A stretch of 28,869 nucleotides of DNA from Bacteroidota bacterium (lineage in GTDB: Bacteria; Bacteroidota; Bacteroidia; Bacteroidales; UBA932), in the NCBI GenBank assembly GCA_009778375.1, contig WRJW01000221.1, positions 1 through 28,869 on the forward strand, in the 5' to 3' direction. The translations under genes were made by a program, and so were the position numbers. The notes beneath the pieces were generated by a model. It had not been told where the DNA came from. It did not search any database and saw only the letters and a list, made by a program, of their open reading frames with translations. Of this stretch, positions 25,856-28,869 are shown piece after piece. Each line of letters begins with the position of its first letter. The stretch's first letter is position 1.

Positions 25856-26200
25856 TTAGTCAGATGCTTCTCCGTTCAATGGTTTTAAGGAAAAGGCAAG
25901 CACCTCGTAGGCATACTTGGTTTGTCCGTCCCTGCCTTCATAACTTTTGTTCTTAATTTTACCCTGTACGGCTACCCGTTTTCCTTTTTTTATTTCAGAA
26001 AATTCCGGCATTTCTTTGCCGCTCCATGCTACAACATTATGCCAGGTAGTCTCGTATTTCCACTCCCCGCTTCGCTCTTTATACCCCTCTTCGGTAGCTA
26101 CGGCCATCCTCAATACCTGACGGCCATCTTCAAAGGTGGTAATTTTGGGGTCGACGCCCACCGTACCCGTAATTTCGACCCGATTTACTGTTTTTTCCAT
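25856..26200 (-). CDS. ssb: Short single-stranded DNA-binding protein
   Basis: A 114-residue OB-fold protein of the SSB family: NRVEITGTVGVDPKITTFEDGRQVLRMAVAT, then TTWHNVVAW, KKGKRVAVQGKIKNKSYEGRDGQTKYAYEV. SSB coats single-stranded DNA during replication and repair. Typical SSBs have a glycine/proline-rich linker and a conserved acidic tip (DDDIPF-like) that recruits partners. This protein stops at NGEASD straight after the OB fold and lacks both, so it is probably a minor paralogue rather than the main replication SSB. cysS lies downstream on the same strand. A near-match promoter (TACTTTG, one base short) is present upstream. Confidence 0.9.
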   Translation of the reverse strand: MEKTVNRVEITGTVGVDPKITTFEDGRQVLRMAVATEEGYKERSGEWKYETTWHNVVAWSGKEMPEFSEIKKGKRVAVQGKIKNKSYEGRDGQTKYAYEVLAFSLKPLNGEASD

Positions 26201-26290
26201 GATGTGAAAGATTTATTGGTTTTTAAAATTTTTGACATGCAAAGTAGCTGCTTGTTTTTCAGATGATTCGTAAATGAAATATTTAAAATC

Positions 26291-26308
26291 GTATAAATCT
26301 GTTTATAC
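26291..26308. promoter_or_regulatory. Palindrome between ssb and the zinc-ribbon gene
   Basis: A perfect 7-bp inverted repeat GTATAAA-TCTG-TTTATAC lies in the 181-base divergent intergenic region 26201-26381. Its position between two divergent genes suits an operator for a dimeric regulator. A chance AT-rich palindrome is possible. Confidence 0.35.
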
Positions 26309-26356
26309 ACGGCTCTAAGGTGCGCCAAAAGCCGACCGGACTCCCAAAAATCGAAT

Positions 26357-26364
26357 TATTTTTG
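26357..26364 (+). promoter_or_regulatory. Promoter -7 box for the zinc-ribbon gene
   Basis: TATTTTTG matches TAnnTTTG and lies 17 bases before the ATG at 26382. No -33 element was recognised. Confidence 0.5.
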
Positions 26365-26381
26365 CAGAAAACTATAAAATT

Positions 26382-26750
26382 ATGCACTGTTTAGCTTGCG
26401 GAGCACCTCTTGCGGGAAGAGTAGATAAGCGGTTTTGCGACGACGCCTGCCGAAGCGGGTTTCACAACCAAAAACACCGCGAACAGGATGCTTTTGTTTA
26501 CAAAATCAACAAAATCTTAAAAAAAAACCGAAAAATTCTATCTATTTGCTACAACAGAGGCCTTCAGTCCATTTTTATTCATAAACTGCTTGAGGAGGGT
26601 TTTCTCTTTGGCTACTGTACCCATATTGAATCCATAGAGGGAAAAAGAGGTTACATCAACTTTTGCTACGACTATGGTTACAAAACAGTCAATAAAAACC
26701 AAGTGGAGATCGTGTACAAATATTCTAAAGAAAAATCTCTACCTTTGTAG
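26382..26750 (+). CDS. Small zinc-ribbon protein, function unknown
   Basis: A 122-residue protein with four cysteines at the N-terminus in a CxxC...CxxxC arrangement (Cys3, Cys6, Cys19, Cys23; HCLACGAPLAGRVDKRFCDDAC). This resembles the DUF2116-type zinc ribbons common in Bacteroidota. The following region is lysine- and arginine-rich (HNQKHREQ, KINKILKKNRK), and the last half is aromatic-rich (GYINFCYDYGYKTV). No transmembrane segment or signal is present, so it is probably cytoplasmic, possibly nucleic-acid binding by charge, but this is only inference. A run of nine A bases (26519-26527) lies in the coding part. I do not recognise a named family beyond the zinc ribbon. Confidence 0.7.
   Translation: MHCLACGAPLAGRVDKRFCDDACRSGFHNQKHREQDAFVYKINKILKKNRKILSICYNRGLQSIFIHKLLEEGFLFGYCTHIESIEGKRGYINFCYDYGYKTVNKNQVEIVYKYSKEKSLPL
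26740..26747 (+). promoter_or_regulatory. Promoter -7 box for the coiled-coil lipoprotein gene
   Basis: TACCTTTG matches TAnnTTTG. It overlaps the stop region of the zinc-ribbon gene and lies 23 bases before the ATG at 26771. Confidence 0.55.
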
Positions 26751-26770
26751 CACTTTTTTAATTACGTATT

Positions 26771-27661
26771 ATGAAACATACATCTTTATTTTGTATTATT
26801 GGGTTTCTGTTGCTGGTATCAACAGGATGTGTCGAACAAACGGGAAAATACAAGCGACTGCAGGCCCAATTAGATTCTATACAGGTTGCGACTACAGCAA
26901 AGGACGCCGAATTGGATGAGGCTTTTGCCACCCTGAACGAGATTGAACAGGGGCTTAAATCGATTCGAGAAACCGAAAATCTGTTAAAGTTACAATCGGT
27001 TCAGGGCGGAGAAATCTCCGCTTCGGTACGGGAACAGATGAAAAGCGACATCCAATATATTGCCGCCACCATGGCAGCATACAAAGCCCAGATTACTAAA
27101 TTGGAACAAGATAAAAAATATCAGTCTGCGCAATTTCAAAAGCGGCTGCAAAGCATTACGGCCGAATTGGAGAGCAAGACGCGCCTCATAGAGGATTTGA
27201 GTCGCCAATTAGACGAAAAAGATAGACTGCTGGTGATTAAAACCGAACAGATTATCTCGATGGATCAGAGCATTGCCATGCTTAAAAACGACCTGATCCA
27301 ATTAGAACAGTCAAACGTACAACAGTTGAACAAAATCAGCGAGTTAGACAGGCAAATGTATAGCGGCTATTATATTATCGGGAACAAATCGGAACTGATT
27401 GCCGCTCAGGTTCTCTCTAAAGGAGGACTTTTCAGGGCTGCCAAAGTCTCCTACCAGGCCGAAAAAAGCGCCTTCCGACAGATTGATATCCGCCGTATCT
27501 TTGATATTCCCTTAGAGGCAAAAAAAGCAAAAGTATTATCCATCCATCCTACAGGAACCTATTCCCTCGACTCCGACGATAACGGTTTACTGACACTGCA
27601 CATAGTTAATCCCAACTCCTTTTGGGAACAGACAAAGTATGCAGTCATCAAAATCGATTAA
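26771..27661 (+). CDS. Coiled-coil lipoprotein, function unknown
   Basis: A 296-residue lipoprotein (signal ending LVSTGC). Residues about 28-205 are predicted coiled coil, rich in Glu, Lys, Gln and Leu with heptad-like spacing (TKLEQDKKYQSAQFQKRL, LIEDLSRQLDEKDRLL). The last 90 residues form a distinct globular region starting YYIIGNKSELIAAQVLSKGG and containing IDIRRIFDIPLEAKKAKVLSIH. Similar proteins occur in Bacteroidales genomes without a known function, as far as I recall. It would be anchored in the envelope. Its 3' end overlaps the ispF start by 23 bases, so the two may be translated together, although no shared role is evident. Confidence 0.75.
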   Translation: MKHTSLFCIIGFLLLVSTGCVEQTGKYKRLQAQLDSIQVATTAKDAELDEAFATLNEIEQGLKSIRETENLLKLQSVQGGEISASVREQMKSDIQYIAATMAAYKAQITKLEQDKKYQSAQFQKRLQSITAELESKTRLIEDLSRQLDEKDRLLVIKTEQIISMDQSIAMLKNDLIQLEQSNVQQLNKISELDRQMYSGYYIIGNKSELIAAQVLSKGGLFRAAKVSYQAEKSAFRQIDIRRIFDIPLEAKKAKVLSIHPTGTYSLDSDDNGLLTLHIVNPNSFWEQTKYAVIKID

Positions 27662-28145
27662 GGTGTCGCTTCGGATCGGTAATGGTTTCGACGTCCACCC
27701 ATTAACGCCCGGACGTCCTTTGTTCTTAGGAGGGGTACAAATTCCTCACAACAAGGGAGCTGTGGCTCATTCAGACGGAGACGCACTAATCCACTCACTT
27801 TGCGACGCCCTTTTGGGCGCCGCCTCCTTGGGCGATATTGGCCGGTATTTTCCCGACTCCTCGCCCGAATACAAGGGTATCGACAGCAAAATCCTCCTCT
27901 CCCACACCGTCGCCCTGCTTAAGGCCCGAGGCTTTGAACCGGTAAATATTGATGCGGTGGTCGCTCTTCAAACGCCAAAGATTGCGCCGTTTATTCCTCA
28001 GATGCGGGCTGTTTTAGCCCAAATCCTGGCTATTCCCGAAGAGGCAGTATCGGTAAAAGCCACCACCACCGAATCCTTAGGTTTTGTGGGCCGCGAAGAA
28101 GGGGTTGCCGTTTATGTGGTGTGTCTTATTCAAACCTTAGCGTGA
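27639..28145 (+). CDS. ispF: 2-C-methyl-D-erythritol 2,4-cyclodiphosphate synthase IspF
   Basis: IspF makes the cyclic diphosphate intermediate of the MEP isoprenoid pathway in the cytoplasm as a trimer with active-site zinc. Hallmarks are RIGNGFDVHPL (Asp18, His20 as zinc ligands), HSDGDALIHSLCDALLGAASLGDIG, FPDSSPEYKGIDS, and the C-terminal KATTTESLGFVGREEGVAV. From ATG 27639 the protein has 168 residues and overlaps the lipoprotein gene by 23 bases. From GTG 27663 it would have 160, closer to the family norm and one base after the preceding stop codon, so either start is possible. Its 3' end overlaps the convergent DUF4097-like gene by 20 bases. Confidence 0.95.
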   Translation: MQSSKSIKVSLRIGNGFDVHPLTPGRPLFLGGVQIPHNKGAVAHSDGDALIHSLCDALLGAASLGDIGRYFPDSSPEYKGIDSKILLSHTVALLKARGFEPVNIDAVVALQTPKIAPFIPQMRAVLAQILAIPEEAVSVKATTTESLGFVGREEGVAVYVVCLIQTLA

Positions 28146-28869
28146 CCCTATTAGAAGACCTTACTTCTATTTGGGGGCCGCCGTTGCCCACCTTGCCTTC
28201 AATGTTTCGCGTTTCGATACTCCCGCTAAAATCTTTTAATCCGGACGTTTCGACTCGTTCGCCCCTTGCTTTCAGATTATAACCCATTCCCGAAGGGAGG
28301 GTAAGGCTTAGGTTTCCGCTGTTTGATAACTTCACGTAGTCGCGTACCGACTCCATCCAAACGGTCATGCTGCCTCCGGAAGTACTCGCTTCTACATTTC
28401 CGGAAATACCCTCTAACCGTACGCTCCCACCGGAGGTCCCCGTTTTTAGGGTACCCTTGAGGCTGCTCGCCGAAATGCTGCCCCCGCTCGTGGTTGCCTG
28501 AATAGTCCCACTAAGATTGCTCATTTTAAGGCTGCCGCCCGAAGTCATCAGGTTGATGGTTCCGTTGCAATCCTCTGCGGTGATGCTTCCGCCGCTCGTC
28601 TTTACGTCAATAATATCTCCCGAAGCCTTGAGGCGAATACTTCCTCCCGAAGTCCGCCCCACTATCTTGCCCGATACCTGTTCCACCGTCAAGGAGCCTC
28701 CACTGGTGGCAAAATCCTGAGATCCGGACAAATTATTGATTCGAATACTCCCTCCGCTGGTGCGCAAATGGGTGTTTACCTCTTGAGGAACGCTGATTTT
28801 AAAGGCAATGCTCAAGCCCGACCGATTCCAGCCACTGAAGTTGCTTTTGGGTTTGGCCACCGCATACAA
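28126..28869 (-). CDS. DUF4097-like beta-strand repeat protein (5' end outside window)
   Basis: Only the C-terminal 247 residues are seen; the frame runs off the window, so the true start and any signal peptide are missing. Seven consecutive 18-residue repeats (residues 37-162 of the visible part), each starting TSGGS, plus a partial eighth, predict a beta-solenoid or beta-helix. The tail (LSLTLPSGMGYNLKARGERVETSG, GNGGPQIEVRSSNRVTLRF) matches the usual end of DUF4097/putative auto-transporter adhesin head proteins of Bacteroidota. Such proteins are generally exported, and their role is not defined. The stop lies within ispF, giving a 20-base tail-to-tail overlap. Confidence 0.85.
   Translation of the reverse strand: MYAVAKPKSNFSGWNRSGLSIAFKISVPQEVNTHLRTSGGSIRINNLSGSQDFATSGGSLTVEQVSGKIVGRTSGGSIRLKASGDIIDVKTSGGSITAEDCNGTINLMTSGGSLKMSNLSGTIQATTSGGSISASSLKGTLKTGTSGGSVRLEGISGNVEASTSGGSMTVWMESVRDYVKLSNSGNLSLTLPSGMGYNLKARGERVETSGLKDFSGSIETRNIEGKVGNGGPQIEVRSSNRVTLRFE
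28384..28761 (-). repeat. Seven 54-bp coding repeats (TSGGS, 18 residues each)
   Basis: Within the DUF4097-like gene, residues 37-162 are seven back-to-back 18-residue units beginning TSGGS, with an additional partial unit after them. The unit length is exact across all seven. DNA-level divergence between copies is considerable, so the repeat is conserved mainly at protein level. Confidence 0.9.

Noticed and set aside
28384..28761. Regular repeats that might suggest a CRISPR array
   Set aside because: The period is 54 bases with no constant repeat/spacer alternation, and the whole region is an open frame encoding TSGGS units.

Overview
The window looks like chromosomal DNA of a member of the Bacteroidota, most likely order Bacteroidales. 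The signs are promoter -7 boxes of the form TAnnTTTG in front of most transcription units, almost no Shine-Dalgarno sequences, a SusC/SusD pair, many lipoproteins, and a one-polypeptide pyruvate:ferredoxin oxidoreductase that points to anaerobic metabolism. I cannot fix the genus from sequence alone.

Layout. (1) Positions 1-353: a tRNA-Arg(CCG) on the minus strand, followed on its 3' side by GC-rich nested inverted repeats and a 17-bp copy of the tRNA 3' end. (2) 353-6974: housekeeping genes, namely fabD, a CapA/PGA-cap family secreted protein, a sugar-kinase-like phosphotransferase and nifJ (PFOR), closed by a clear intrinsic terminator. (3) 7061-11924: a secreted S9 peptidase resembling dipeptidyl-peptidase 5, followed directly by a membrane-spanning SusR-like regulator (beta-propeller, Y_Y_Y domain, one TM helix, coiled coil, LuxR-type HTH). 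(4) 12036-24334: a polysaccharide utilisation locus on the plus strand: SusC, SusD, a surface glycan-binding lipoprotein, GH16 with an N-terminal BACON-like domain, GH128-like, GH3 and GH5. The predicted substrate is a beta-1,3-glucan such as laminarin, or a mixed-linkage beta-glucan. (5) 24344-26200, minus strand: cysS and a short ssb. (6) 26382-28145, plus strand: a small zinc-ribbon protein, a coiled-coil lipoprotein and ispF. (7) 28126-28869, minus strand: the 3' part of a DUF4097-like protein made of 18-residue TSGGS repeats.

How the PUL should work: the GH16 and GH128 endo-enzymes cut beta-1,3-glucan at the cell surface, the glycan-binding protein and SusD hold the fragments, SusC imports them using TonB energy, and GH3 and GH5 reduce them to glucose. 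The SusR-like regulator would sense an oligosaccharide in the periplasm. The gap between its gene and susC holds two copies of TTTGACGTAGTC exactly 22 bp apart, one inside a perfect 17-bp palindrome, directly upstream of the susC promoter. This is a strong candidate operator and the most interesting regulatory signal here. No CRISPR array, transposase, phage or recognised defence system was seen, and most of the window is ordinary core genome plus one PUL.
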